A DNA stretch of 56,428 bases. Origin: Actinomadura montaniterrae (GTDB lineage: Bacteria > Actinomycetota > Actinomycetes > Streptosporangiales > Streptosporangiaceae). This document shows, piece after piece, positions 23,589 through 32,239 of this stretch (the first letter of the stretch is position 1; every line of letters begins with the position of its first letter). Below the pieces are notes generated by a model, which was not told the DNA's origin, made no database searches, and saw nothing but the letters and a program-made list of their open reading frames with translations. Made by a program: the position numbers and the translations under genes. Location: assembly GCF_008923365.1 (NCBI RefSeq), contig NZ_WBMR01000042.1, positions 1 to 56,428 on the forward strand, in the 5' to 3' direction.

Positions 23589-24945
23589 GGGGCTGCGCTT
23601 CCTCGGTGGTTCGGTGGGCGGCGGCGAGCCGGCGGTAGGCCAGCAGGAGCGGGACGGCCAGCAGGAACAGCAGGGCCGGGACGATCGTGAACCCGAAGGT
23701 CAGCCCGGTGAGGGCGGAGCCGGTCTGGTGGACGGGCTCGTCCAGGTCGGACGACCGGAACGACGACACCGACAGCACCAGCGCGAACACGCCGGGGCCG
23801 AGGGCGAGCGCGCCGGTCTCGGCGGCCGTCCACAGGCCGGTGAAGGCACCGGCCTGGGCCTGCCCGGTGCGTCCCTTGTCGGCGTGGACGGTCTCGGGCA
23901 GCAGCGACAGCGGGAACAGCTGCACGGCGGCGTAGCAGACGCCGGTCAGCGCGGCGAGGAGCAGCACGCCGGGCCGCGAGCCGGCGGAGATCGCCGGGTA
24001 GGACGCGAAGCCGGTGACGGCGAACATCGCGAGCGCCGTGACGTAGCAGGGGACGATCCCGTACCGGACGGACATCTTCCGCCACAGCGGGACGGCGAAC
24101 GCGCTCGGCCCGACCATGCAGACGAACATCGCGGAGGTGAGGCCGTAGTCGTCGAGCCGGTAGGTCGCGACGTAGGGGGCGCCCGCCAGCATGATGGCGA
24201 CGGCGAGGGTGTGCGCGACGTAGCCGCCGAGCAGCGCGAAGAACGGGCGGTTGCCGCGGGCGGCGCGCAGCGCGGCGGCCAGGCCGAGCGGGCGCGGGCC
24301 GGGGGTGGACGGGATCCACCGGTTGGCGAGCGCGCTGGTGATCAGCGCGGTGCCCATGACGGCCCCGATGACGGCGCCCATCAGCGCGTATCCGGCGCGT
24401 CCTCCTCCGGCGGAGTCCGACAGGGCGGGCGCGAGGCCGCCGGCGACGAGGATGCCGAGGGTGAGGCAGACGACCCGCCACGCCATCGCCCGGCCGCGTT
24501 CGGACGGCTCGTCGGAGATCTCGGCGGGCAGCGCCACGTACGGCACCTGAAAGCAGGCGAAGGCGCTCGCCGCCAGCAGGAACGCGACCGCCGCCCAGCC
24601 GGCGCCGAAGCCCGGCGAGTCGACCGGGACGGCGAACATGGCGGCGAACAGGAACGGCAGCGTCGCGCCGCCGATCAGCAGCAGCCGGGTGCGGCGGCCG
24701 GTCCGGACGGCCTCGCGGTCGCTGGCGGCGCCGACGATCGGGTTGAGCACCACGTCCCACGCCTTGGGGACGACCAGGACGGCGCCGGCGATCGCGGCGG
24801 AGACGCCGAGGACGTCGGTCAGGTAGTAGAGGAGCAGCAGGCCGGGGACCGCGGAGAACACGCCGGTGCCGACGGATCCGACGCCGTAGCCGAGGAGCCG
24901 CCGCCGGGGCAGCGCCGCGCTCGCGGTCGCGGTGCGCGCCGTCAC
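23578..24945 (-). CDS. MFS transporter of the GPH (glycoside-pentoside-hexuronide) type
   Basis: Protein of 455 aa with ~12 hydrophobic helices. The first loop, PKAWDVVLNPIVGAASDREAVRTGRRTRLLLIG, carries the GPH/MFS_2 signature (P..D...P..G..SDR....GRRR); EISDEPSERGRAMAWR is a second family segment. GPH carriers cotransport sugars or related solutes with cations. The GTG at 24945 overlaps the TetR TGA (GTGA at 24942-24945). Middle gene of a TetR-transporter-decarboxylase operon, suggesting uptake of the decarboxylase substrate or export of its product. Confidence 0.87.
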   Translation of the reverse strand: MTARTATASAALPRRRLLGYGVGSVGTGVFSAVPGLLLLYYLTDVLGVSAAIAGAVLVVPKAWDVVLNPIVGAASDREAVRTGRRTRLLLIGGATLPFLFAAMFAVPVDSPGFGAGWAAVAFLLAASAFACFQVPYVALPAEISDEPSERGRAMAWRVVCLTLGILVAGGLAPALSDSAGGGRAGYALMGAVIGAVMGTALITSALANRWIPSTPGPRPLGLAAALRAARGNRPFFALLGGYVAHTLAVAIMLAGAPYVATYRLDDYGLTSAMFVCMVGPSAFAVPLWRKMSVRYGIVPCYVTALAMFAVTGFASYPAISAGSRPGVLLLAALTGVCYAAVQLFPLSLLPETVHADKGRTGQAQAGAFTGLWTAAETGALALGPGVFALVLSVSSFRSSDLDEPVHQTGSALTGLTFGFTIVPALLFLLAVPLLLAYRRLAAAHRTTEEAQPHAV

Positions 24946-25547
24946 AGCGCGGCCCGGGCGTCGAGGTTCAGTCCCGCGAGGACGAGCCGGTGCAGGTTGG
25001 CGCGGAAGCGGGCGAGCGCCGCGGGGTCCTCCATGCCGTGCCGCCGGCCGTCGCCGCGCAGGACGCCGCCCTGGGCGAACCCGTGGGTACACCAGATGAC
25101 GCTCCAGGTGACGTACTCGACGTCGGCGTCGTCGCCCACGATCCCGCCGACCTCGCGGACGACCGCCTCCATCAGCGGTTCGACGTACCGGGCCTCCAGG
25201 TCCGCGATGTCGGAGGCGTCCGACAGCCAGCGGTGCATCCACAGGGCGGGGATCTCGGGGTGGGCCGCGCAGAAGTCGACGTAGCGGTCGACGAGGGCGA
25301 GGATCCCGGCGGCGTCGGGGGTGAGGTCGGCGAGGGCGGTCTCGAGGGCGGCGCGTTCGGCCTGGTGGGCGCGTTCCATCACGGCGAGGTAGAGGTCGCG
25401 CTTGCCGCCGGTGTGGTAGGCGACGGTGGCGATGTTGAGGCCGGCCGCGTCGGCGATCTGGCGGGTGGAGGTGCCGTCATAGCCGAGGTCGGCGAACAGC
25501 CGGGTCGCGACGTCGAGGATGCGCTCCCGGCCGGAGTCGCTGGTCAT
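24942..25547 (-). CDS. TetR-family regulator of the MFS/decarboxylase operon
   Basis: Protein of 201 aa. The N-terminal helix-turn-helix is RERILDVATRLFADLGYDGTSTRQIADAAGLNIATVAYHTGGKRDLYLAVMERA; the ligand-binding C-terminal region is variable. ATG 25547 is 8 nt after the -10 TACGGT, with no Shine-Dalgarno sequence, so a leaderless start is predicted. As first gene of the operon it probably represses itself and the two genes behind it. Confidence 0.88.
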   Translation of the reverse strand: MTSDSGRERILDVATRLFADLGYDGTSTRQIADAAGLNIATVAYHTGGKRDLYLAVMERAHQAERAALETALADLTPDAAGILALVDRYVDFCAAHPEIPALWMHRWLSDASDIADLEARYVEPLMEAVVREVGGIVGDDADVEYVTWSVIWCTHGFAQGGVLRGDGRRHGMEDPAALARFRANLHRLVLAGLNLDARAAL

Positions 25548-25555
25548 GGGCAGCA

Positions 25556-25593
25556 ACCGTAGGGTCCCGCCCGGCGCTTGGTCAATCGCTTGA
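25556..25593 (-). promoter_or_regulatory. Promoter of the TetR-MFS-decarboxylase operon
   Basis: On the minus strand -35 TTGACC (25579-25584) and -10 TACGGT (25556-25561) are spaced correctly. The imperfect dyad TCAA-TCGC-TTGA (25582-25593) overlaps the -35 and is a candidate TetR site. Confidence 0.55.
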
Positions 25594-25636
25594 TGGAAAT
25601 CCCGCCACCGGCGCCGCAACGCGCGACGGCGGGCCG

Positions 25637-26986
25637 CTAGTCGGCGGTGGCGGTGTCCTGCCCGCGGCGGCGCGGGCCGTCCAGCGGGATGACGTCCGCG
25701 CCCGGCCGGTCCTCCGGCGGGCCGGTGAGCCAGACGGTCAGCACCATCTCCATCTCCAGCCGCGTCTCCGGGTCGTACAGCCGCTCCCCGAACAGCTCCT
25801 CGAGCTGGTGCAGCCGGTACCGGACGGTCTGCGGGTGGACGTGCAGCCGGGTCGCGACCTCGGTGGCGTTGAACCCGTTCTGCAGGCACGACAGCAGCGT
25901 CCGCATGAGCCGCTCGCGGTGCCGCGGCCGGACCGTCTTCAGCGGCGCGAGCCGCAGGTCGGCGACGGCGCGCACCAGCTCCTCGTCCTTGAACACCACC
26001 AGCGCCGGCATGTGGTCGGCGCAGCGGATCAGCCGGTCGGACGCGAGGATGCCGCGGCGCGCGAGCGGCAGCGCCTCGCGGGCCCAGCGCAGCGACTTCG
26101 CGGCGTCCTCGGTGCGGACGGTCGGGCCGAGCGCGGCGACCCAGTTGCGCAGCGCCGACTCCAGCATCCGGCCGCGGCCGGGGCCCTCCGGGTCCGGGAC
26201 GAGCAGGCACGGCTCGCGCCGGTTGACGTCGGCGAGGACGTCCGGCGGCAGCGACGGGTGCGAGAACGGCTGCTGGCCCCGCTCGTACAGGACGACCGCG
26301 GCGACCGTCCGGGGGACGCGCCACTGCGCGAGGCGGGCGAGGTCGGCGACGGCCTGCGGCGCGGCGGGCGGCTCGGCGAGCAGCATGTCCAGCAGCCGGC
26401 GGCGGCGGTGCTCCAGCTCGCCGGCCTCCTGCTCGCGGGCCTTGGTGTACCCCTCGGTGGCGGCGCGGGCGATCTCGTCGAGGAACGCGAAGATCGCCTC
26501 GGCGATGCTGGCGAGGGTGCGGCGGGAGATGTTGTACCGCTCGGACTCCGAGGCGAGCCGCCGCCAGGCGACGCGGGCGCCGAGCCGCAGCGAGGTCTGC
26601 AGGATGTCGAGGTTGCGGCCCTCGCGGGCCTCCGCCCAGCCGATCTCCCGGTAGACGGCGGCGACGGCCTCCCAGGAGCTCTCCGGGTCCATGATCAGGT
26701 CGACGAACTGCCGCAGCGCGCCCTCGACGGCGAGCCGGACGAGCCGCGCGTACTCCTCGTCCTGCGGGCGCGAGTACTCGGGGATCCCGGCGAGGATCTC
26801 CTCGATCATCTCCTCGGCGAGGGCCTCCAGGTGCGGCCGGAACATCTCCGACAGCTCGCTCGGCACCCCCGCCCACGGCTTCAGCGGCGAGCGGTCGCCG
26901 CCGCCCGCGGCGGGCTCCCCGCCCGTCCCCCCGGGCCCTCCGGACGCCCCCGCCCCGCCGGCGAAAGCCTTCAGGCTCGTCGTCAC
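25637..26986 (-). CDS. PucR-family transcriptional regulator
   Basis: Protein of 449 aa. A Gly-rich N terminus is followed by a long helical sensor region (RsbRD/PucR-like, EMFRPHLEALAEEMIEEILAGIPEYSRP). A GGDEF-like/CdaR-type middle comes next, then the C-terminal PucR helix-turn-helix: RLMRTLLSCLQNGFNATEVATRLHVHPQTVRYRLHQLEELFGERLYDPE. Such regulators often control catabolic or secondary-metabolite genes. GTG 26986 is 7 nt after GGAGG; the longer frame from 27052 is less likely. No obvious target is adjacent. Confidence 0.87.
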   Translation of the reverse strand: MTTSLKAFAGGAGASGGPGGTGGEPAAGGGDRSPLKPWAGVPSELSEMFRPHLEALAEEMIEEILAGIPEYSRPQDEEYARLVRLAVEGALRQFVDLIMDPESSWEAVAAVYREIGWAEAREGRNLDILQTSLRLGARVAWRRLASESERYNISRRTLASIAEAIFAFLDEIARAATEGYTKAREQEAGELEHRRRRLLDMLLAEPPAAPQAVADLARLAQWRVPRTVAAVVLYERGQQPFSHPSLPPDVLADVNRREPCLLVPDPEGPGRGRMLESALRNWVAALGPTVRTEDAAKSLRWAREALPLARRGILASDRLIRCADHMPALVVFKDEELVRAVADLRLAPLKTVRPRHRERLMRTLLSCLQNGFNATEVATRLHVHPQTVRYRLHQLEELFGERLYDPETRLEMEMVLTVWLTGPPEDRPGADVIPLDGPRRRGQDTATAD

Positions 26987-27113
26987 CTTCGCACCTCCCG
27001 CCCCCGATGGGTCGTTCCGGAAGTTACCGAGCCGGCGGGCGGCGGGCTGCACGATCGGGGACGCATTGCGGTCGGCCGCTTATAAGGCGACTGACAAAGC
27101 GTTCATCGGAAAC

Positions 27114-27743
27114 CTATGCACGCCGGGCGCCCGGCCCGGCGAGCACGGCGGCGGCGCCGAGGCCGAGGTAGACGAGCCCGGTCGCGTACCGCTGCCGGCG
27201 GCGGAACCCGGGACGGGCCCGCAGCCATCCGCCGAGGGACCCGGCGGCGACCGCGTAGACGAGGTCGGCGGACAGCCCGATCAGCGCGGTGACCAGGCCC
27301 ATCACCGCGATCTGCAGCGGGACGGCGCCGGCCCGCTGGTCGACGAACTGCGGCAGGAACGCCAGGAAGAACAGCACGACCTTCGGGTTCAGCACGTTCA
27401 CCAGCACGCCGTCGAGGTAGACGCGGCGCAGCGGCCGCGGCCGCAGGAGCGGCGCGTCGTGGGCGTCGCGGGCGCGGAGCGTCCGCCAGGCGAGGAAGAC
27501 GAGGTAGGCGGCGCCCGCGTAGCGCAGGACCCCGAACGCGGTGGCGGACGCGGCGACGAGCGCGGACAGCCCGGCCGCCGCGGCGCCGATGTGCACCAGC
27601 ATGCCGGACTCGACGCCGAGCGCGGAGACGACGCCCGCGCGGCGCCCCTCCCCGATGCTGCGCGCGGTGATGTACAGGTGGTTGGGCCCGGGGATCGCGA
27701 CGAGCGTGAGCGCGGCGAGCAGGAACAGCGGTGGGTTCGTCAC
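27114..27743 (-). CDS. LysE/RhtB-family amino-acid exporter
   Basis: Protein of 209 aa with about six helices. The family N terminus LTLVAIPGPNHLYITARSIGEGRRAGVVSALGVESGMLVH and YLDGVLVNVLNPKVVLFFLAFLPQFVD are characteristic. It exports amino acids or derivatives. The GTG at 27743 is preceded by TAGCGT at 7 nt, a leaderless start like those at 1552 and 2824. It is 77 bp downstream of a TetR gene in the same direction. Confidence 0.88.
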   Translation of the reverse strand: MTNPPLFLLAALTLVAIPGPNHLYITARSIGEGRRAGVVSALGVESGMLVHIGAAAAGLSALVAASATAFGVLRYAGAAYLVFLAWRTLRARDAHDAPLLRPRPLRRVYLDGVLVNVLNPKVVLFFLAFLPQFVDQRAGAVPLQIAVMGLVTALIGLSADLVYAVAAGSLGGWLRARPGFRRRQRYATGLVYLGLGAAAVLAGPGARRA

Positions 27744-27750
27744 CCGTCGA

Positions 27751-27756
27751 ACGCTA
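27751..27756 (-). promoter_or_regulatory. -10 element (TAGCGT), leaderless lysE-type gene
   Basis: Minus-strand TAGCGT followed by 7 nt and then GTG 27743. Confidence 0.6.
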
Positions 27757-27820
27757 CGGCCCCGATGGTCCTCGCCACAGGGCCAATGGGGTGCGCAGAA
27801 GATGGACCAATATGGCCCGA

Positions 27821-28432
27821 TCAGGCCGTCGTCGCACCCGCCAGCGCCCCGGCCAGCACGAGCCGTCCGGACGTGCGGACCATGTCCGCGATCTCCTCCG
27901 TGGGCCGGCGCAGCGAGGCCAGGCTGACGAGGGCGGCGAGCAGGATGTGCCCGAGCACGACCTCCACGTCGTCGCGCGCGGGCACCGGCTCGCCGATCGC
28001 GGCCGACAGCCGGTCGCGGACGAACAGGAACAGCACCGTGCGCGCGTCGTCCACGCTGGAGTCGTCCGAGGTCACCGCCTGGATGATGGCCGAGGTCAGG
28101 GTCCGCTCCTGCGCCGCCACCTCGACGATCCGCTCCAGCAGCGCGGTGAGCCGCTCGACCGGCGTGTCGCCGACCGCGAGCGCGTCGATGTCGCCGGTGA
28201 TGCGGTGCGCCCAGGTCGCGGCGACCTCGGTGAGCAGGTGGTCCTTGGTGGCGAAGTAGCGGTACACGGTCGCGCGGGCCACCCCGGCGCGGTCCGCCAC
28301 GTCGTGCATGGTGACGGCCGGGTAGCCGCCCTCGCGCGCGAGATCGCGCGCCGCGTCGATCAGCCGCTCGCGCCTGGCCTGCTGGTCCTTGGTCAGCGTC
28401 CGCGTGACGGTGAACCGCACATCGCCGCTCAA
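27821..28432 (-). CDS. TetR-family regulator
   Basis: About 203 aa. Helix-turn-helix RERLIDAARDLAREGGYPAVTMHDVADRAGVARATVYRYFATKDHLLTEVAATW, then an all-helical ligand domain. The start is uncertain: TTG 28432 follows GAGGAGG by 4 nt, while GTG 28471 begins the longest plausible frame. The upstream region has two dyads (28549-28575 and 28584-28595) that could be its operators. Its target is unknown; the LysE exporter behind it has its own promoter. Confidence 0.82.
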   Translation of the reverse strand: MSGDVRFTVTRTLTKDQQARRERLIDAARDLAREGGYPAVTMHDVADRAGVARATVYRYFATKDHLLTEVAATWAHRITGDIDALAVGDTPVERLTALLERIVEVAAQERTLTSAIIQAVTSDDSSVDDARTVLFLFVRDRLSAAIGEPVPARDDVEVVLGHILLAALVSLASLRRPTEEIADMVRTSGRLVLAGALAGATTA

Positions 28433-28548
28433 AGCGCCTCCTCGCTGTGACCGTCCCCCATTCTCCCGCACGTTCGGCCTTTTCGCGCCGCCGGGCCGCC
28501 CGCGGGCGGCCCGGAGCGGCGGCCGGGTGCGGCCGGTCCTCCGCTTCT

Positions 28549-28595
28549 GTCACCTATCGCTTGCTTGGTGGTGACGCCAGTTTAGACAGCAGTCT
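28549..28595. promoter_or_regulatory. Two dyads upstream of the TetR gene
   Basis: GTCACC-N15-GGTGAC (28549-28575) and AGAC-AGCA-GTCT (28584-28595). The second has the compact shape of TetR operators. On the minus strand TAAACT (next to it) could be a -10. Confidence 0.4.
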
Positions 28596-28636
28596 CATGC
28601 CTTGCCCACCGCGCCCTTCCGAGCCTCCCCCGTCGC

Positions 28637-29416
28637 TCAGGCCCCGGCGGACGCCGCGAACTCCTCGAACACCGCCAGCAGCGCGTCCGGCGCCTCGATC
28701 TGCGGCAGGTGCCCGGCGCGCTCGATGACGCGGAAACCGGCCCCGGGAATCGCGTCCGCGTACTCCCGGCCGTATGCGGGCGTCACCATCCGGTCGGCCT
28801 CTCCCCACACGACCAGCGTCGGCGTGGAGACGGCCGCGAGCCGTCCCTTCAGGGTCGGGTCGGCCATCGACTCGCCGCCGTAGACGCGCAGCGCGTCCCG
28901 GTTGCCGGCCGCGATGCGCTTCTGCTCGTCCGGAAGCGCCGAAAGGTCGATCCGGTACGCGTCCGGGTCGGCATAGCTCAGGTCGACGACCTGGTCGAAC
29001 GTCAGCGAGAAGAAATCCGCGACCGGGTGCTCGGCGCTTTCCAGGCCGACCGCGTCCAGCAGCACCAGCCCTTCGAGGCGTTCTGGCGCGGCGAGGGCGA
29101 GTTCCGCTGCCACCCACCCGCCGACGGAACTGCCGATGACGGTCGCGTTCTCGATTTCCCGTTCCTCCAGGAACCGCGCATAGACCTCGGCGAGCCCCCG
29201 GGCCGAATCGAGTTTCTCCGGACGCGCCGTACCGCCGAACCCGGGGTGGACGGGCGTGAGAACACGATTGCCCCGGCCGGCGAGAAGTTCGGCGAACCCG
29301 CTCACCGAAACGGGCCCGGCTCCACCGTGCAGCAGCAGGACGGGCTTCCCCTCCCCGCCCTCGTCAATGGTCAGCGGAACGTCCCCGAAAGGCGTGGACA
29401 GCAAATGCTCGGACAT
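28637..29416 (-). CDS. Alpha/beta hydrolase
   Basis: Protein of 259 aa. The oxyanion segment is LLLHGGAGP; the nucleophile elbow is VIGSSVGGWVA; the acid is in VVWGEADRMV; the catalytic His is in RAGHLPQIEAP. A complete triad of the lipase/esterase/C-C hydrolase superfamily; substrate unknown. AGGAG sits before ATG 29416. It follows the cupin gene by 7 bp, so both form an operon controlled by the divergent TetR. Confidence 0.87.
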   Translation of the reverse strand: MSEHLLSTPFGDVPLTIDEGGEGKPVLLLHGGAGPVSVSGFAELLAGRGNRVLTPVHPGFGGTARPEKLDSARGLAEVYARFLEEREIENATVIGSSVGGWVAAELALAAPERLEGLVLLDAVGLESAEHPVADFFSLTFDQVVDLSYADPDAYRIDLSALPDEQKRIAAGNRDALRVYGGESMADPTLKGRLAAVSTPTLVVWGEADRMVTPAYGREYADAIPGAGFRVIERAGHLPQIEAPDALLAVFEEFAASAGA

Positions 29417-29423
29417 CGGACTC

Positions 29424-29885
29424 CTACTTCTCGTATTCGGTCGCCGGCTCGGTGGCATAGCGCTTCATGACCTCGATGCTCGCCTCCGGCGTGAACTCCA
29501 CGCCCGACTCGATCATCACCTTCAGGTCGCGGAAGTACTGGACGTACAGGTCGGGGGTGAAGGTGTTCAGCAACACCAGCGGCTCGTCCCCGGGATTGGC
29601 GAACGTGTGCGGCGCGCCCGGCGGGATCATCGCGAGCGTCCCCGCCGGCACGTCGTAACTGGTCTCGCCGACCGTGAACCGGGCGGTGCCGGAGACCACG
29701 TAGAACCCCTCGTCGTGCCGCGCGTGCCGGTGCTGCGGCGGCCCCGCCGTGCGCGGGGCGACGGTGATCTCACCGATCCCCAGGCGGTGGCCGGTCGTGG
29801 TGCCGTCCTCGAGGATCCGCATCGTGGTCGTCCCCAGCCGGACGCTCTCCCCTTCGTCCGGCCGGACGATCGCGACTCCGCTCAT
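29424..29885 (-). CDS. Cupin-domain protein
   Basis: Protein of 153 aa with one cupin barrel. Motif 1 is QHRHARHDEGFYVVSGTARF, with the metal-binding H-x-H and Glu; motif 2 is GTLAMIPPGAPHTFANPGDEPLVLL, with the late His. Mono-cupins of this type act as dioxygenases, isomerases or small-molecule binders. GAGAAGGGA lies 5 nt before ATG 29885. It is the first gene of the cupin-hydrolase operon, whose promoter is covered by a perfect 20-bp palindrome. Confidence 0.85.
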   Translation of the reverse strand: MSGVAIVRPDEGESVRLGTTTMRILEDGTTTGHRLGIGEITVAPRTAGPPQHRHARHDEGFYVVSGTARFTVGETSYDVPAGTLAMIPPGAPHTFANPGDEPLVLLNTFTPDLYVQYFRDLKVMIESGVEFTPEASIEVMKRYATEPATEYEK

Positions 29886-29900
29886 GGCGATCCCTTCTCT

Positions 29901-29962
29901 CATGAGAGTGAACTCTCATGACGATAGGCTGCCTGCACGAGTTCATGCAAGTACACTCTCAC
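29901..29962. promoter_or_regulatory. Divergent promoter region with TetR operator
   Basis: CATGAGAGTGAACTCTCATG (29901-29920) is a perfect 20-bp inverted repeat. For the cupin gene, -35 TTGCAT (29945-29950) and -10 TATCGT (29921-29926) place the start site inside it. A half site, ACTCTCAC (29955-29962), overlaps TACACT (29952-29957), a plausible -10 for the divergent TetR gene. One repressor could control both directions. Confidence 0.7.
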
Positions 29963-29995
29963 GAAGAAAGTCACCTATCAGGAAGGAGCCGGACG

Positions 29996-30589
29996 ATGGA
30001 GGCCGAGACCGTCACCGGGCGCGCGAACCAGAAGGCCCGGACGCGCAAGGCGATCGTCGACGCCTGCCGCGACCTCGCCCGGTCCGGCGCCGAGGTGACG
30101 ATGCCGCGGGTGGCGAAGGCCGCCCTCGTCTCCGAGGCCACCGCCTACCGCTACTTCCCCGACCTGACCTCGCTCCTGCAGGAGGCCCTCGTGGCCGTCT
30201 GGCCCGGCCCGGAGGAGGCCCTCGCCCCCGTCGCCGCCTCGGCCGATCCCGCCGAGCGGGTCGCCTTCGCCACCGGCTACCTGCTCCGCCACGTCCACGC
30301 CCACCAGGGCGCCGTCCGGGCGATGATCTCCACCACGATCACCGCGCCGGCCCGCTCCGGCGCCCGCCCCGGCATGCGGTTCGCGCTGATCGACCACGCC
30401 CTGGCGCCCTTCGCGGACCCGTCCCCCGGCGCCCTCGCCCGCCTCAAGCACTCCCTCGCCCTGGCCTGCGGCGCCGAGGCGTTCTTCGTCCTCACCGACC
30501 TGTGCGGCCTCTCCCCCGACGACGCGATCGCCACCGCCGTCGACACCGCCGCGACCCTCACCAGAGCGGCCTTCGCCTCCGAGACGTAG
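29996..30589 (+). CDS. TetR-family regulator of the cupin/hydrolase operon
   Basis: Protein of 197 aa. Helix-turn-helix RTRKAIVDACRDLARSGAEVTMPRVAKAALVSEATAYRYFPDLTSLLQEALVAVW, then a helical effector domain. GGAAGGAG lies upstream of ATG 29996; the open frame from 29918 passes through the operator and is not used. Divergent from the cupin gene with shared operator sites, so it is the likely local repressor. Confidence 0.88.
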   Translation: MEAETVTGRANQKARTRKAIVDACRDLARSGAEVTMPRVAKAALVSEATAYRYFPDLTSLLQEALVAVWPGPEEALAPVAASADPAERVAFATGYLLRHVHAHQGAVRAMISTTITAPARSGARPGMRFALIDHALAPFADPSPGALARLKHSLALACGAEAFFVLTDLCGLSPDDAIATAVDTAATLTRAAFASET

Positions 30590-30625
30590 AGTCGCCGCAA
30601 GTGATCCGCTCATCCGGGGGCCGCC

Positions 30626-31705
30626 GTGGCGTTCGTCGTCGCCTACCTGCTCGGAGCCGCCAGCGCCCTGCTCGCCCTGCTCGCCGCCCGCGCCGTCCGG
30701 CGGCGCCGCCCCGGACCGCCCGCCCTCGCCGGGCGGGCCAGCCGCCTGGCCGAGCTGGACGGGTTCACCACCGAGCTCGGCGAAGAACTCGCCGCGCTCG
30801 CGTTCGACCCGTCGGCACCGGGCGTCCCCGCCGAATCCGTGGCCGACTACCGCCGCGCGCTCGACGCCTACGGCGAGGCCACGGAGGCCCTCACTGCGCA
30901 GGACACCGAGCGCGCGAACCTCGCCCTGGCCACCGCCAGGAACGCGCTGACCAGGCTCGACGCCCGCACCCACGGCCTCCCGGTGCCCATCGACGTCTCA
31001 CGGGCCGCACGCAGCCGCGGCGAGCCCGCGCCGGACCCGCGCCTGGACGGCCGCTTCTCCTACTCGGGCGCCCTCACCCGCTCCTACCTCTTCCCGATCG
31101 ACTGGCCGCGCCCCGGAGGGCCCGCGATCCTGGAGATGACCAGGAACGGGTCCGGCAGCACCGAATTCAAGGCCGTGTCCATCACCTCCACGGAAACGCC
31201 GGACGATCCCCTTTACACCTTCGTCCTGCACGACACCTCGCGGAAGCGGTCCTATCTCCCCGCGCCGTCCGAGACCGGACGCCGCCCGACGCATTTCAAG
31301 GTCGGCCCCTGGTCACTCCAGTCGGGAAAGGGTTCGTGGTCGCTGCGGATACGGCCGATCGACGACACGATCGAACTGTTCCGGGAATACCCGGGAACCG
31401 GGTCGGAAGTGCTCGTCCACCACGCGGACTCGCCGGCCACGCTGGGCATCCACATCGACACCGAACGGACGTGGACCGTCCAGTACCGCTGCCTGAAGAA
31501 GCACCGCCGCAGGGAGTACTGCCCGTACAAGACCATGAGCCAGATCATGTGGGGCACGTCCGACGCGCTCAAAAGCGCTCCCATCTGCGGCCCCGGATAC
31601 ATCGTGGTCGACGCCCACGGGCACGCGAAATGGTCCCTCTCCGTCTCCGCGAAACCCACCCCGCCCAACCCGCTCGCGGGGTTGCTGAAGCGCCTCGGCC
31701 TCTGA
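30626..31705 (+). CDS. Membrane-anchored protein of unknown function
   Basis: Protein of 359 aa; I do not recognise the family. One N-terminal helix (AFVVAYLLGAASALLALLAARAV) is followed by a basic stretch (RRRRPG), a helical, possibly coiled-coil region (~45-115), and a C-terminal half rich in beta strands (FSYSGALTRSYLFPIDWP, TFVLHDTSRKRSYL, LGIHIDTERTWTVQYR). The C-terminal half has a few cysteines (YRCLKKHRRREYCPYK). Basic residues after the helix suggest the body is cytoplasmic. GTG 30626 follows a GGGGG stretch. TAGAGT at the preceding gene's stop may be its -10. Confidence 0.65.
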   Translation: MAFVVAYLLGAASALLALLAARAVRRRRPGPPALAGRASRLAELDGFTTELGEELAALAFDPSAPGVPAESVADYRRALDAYGEATEALTAQDTERANLALATARNALTRLDARTHGLPVPIDVSRAARSRGEPAPDPRLDGRFSYSGALTRSYLFPIDWPRPGGPAILEMTRNGSGSTEFKAVSITSTETPDDPLYTFVLHDTSRKRSYLPAPSETGRRPTHFKVGPWSLQSGKGSWSLRIRPIDDTIELFREYPGTGSEVLVHHADSPATLGIHIDTERTWTVQYRCLKKHRRREYCPYKTMSQIMWGTSDALKSAPICGPGYIVVDAHGHAKWSLSVSAKPTPPNPLAGLLKRLGL

Positions 31706-31762
31706 CCCGTCATTCCCTCCAGGGAATCGCATCCCCGCACGCGGGCCCGCAGACTGCTGCCC

Positions 31763-32197
31763 ATGAACGAAACACTCGAACTCAAGCAGTGGACCGACCG
31801 ATACATGGCGCAGTGGAACGAGCCCGACCCCGAAGCGCGGTCGGCCCTCATCCGGGAACTGTGGGCGCCGGACGGCCTCCAGGTCCTGGTCAACCCGCCG
31901 GAGGCGGCCCGGGACGCCGCCGCGAACCTGGGCATCCCACACCCGTCGCTCGAGGTCCGCGGCCACGAGAGCCTGAACGCCCGCGTGTCCCGCGCCTACG
32001 AGCTGTTCATCGAGCCCGGCGAGCACATCTTCCAGGCCGCCGACGAACCCGCCGTCCTCATGCCCAACATCATCGCGTTCCGCTGGTCGATGGTCGTGAT
32101 CGCCACCGGCGAGACCGTCGGCGGCGGCCTCGAGATCATCACCCTCGACGAGAACCACCGCATCCGCACCGACCACCAATACGTCGGCATGAGCTGA
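31763..32197 (+). CDS. SnoaL-like / NTF2-fold protein
   Basis: Protein of 144 aa with the NTF2/SnoaL layout: N-terminal helices (LKQWTDRYMAQWNEPDPEARSALIRELWAPDG), then strands VLMPNIIAFRWSMVVIATGETVGGGLEIITLDENHRIRTDHQYVG. The fold hosts polyketide cyclases, isomerases and small-molecule hydrolases; no catalytic pair is evident. ATG 31763 lies 7 nt after CAGACT, a weak candidate leaderless -10. A strong terminator follows at 32203-32231. Confidence 0.75.
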   Translation: MNETLELKQWTDRYMAQWNEPDPEARSALIRELWAPDGLQVLVNPPEAARDAAANLGIPHPSLEVRGHESLNARVSRAYELFIEPGEHIFQAADEPAVLMPNIIAFRWSMVVIATGETVGGGLEIITLDENHRIRTDHQYVGMS

Positions 32198-32202
32198 CCC
32201 CC

Positions 32203-32231
32203 GCGAGGCCGGACCCCCCGTCCGGCCTCGC
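32203..32231 (+). terminator. Hairpin terminator
   Basis: A perfect 12-bp stem, GCGAGGCCGGAC / GTCCGGCCTCGC, with a CCCCC loop, 6 nt after the SnoaL-like stop codon. Confidence 0.8.
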
Positions 32232-32239
32232 TGCGGTTG

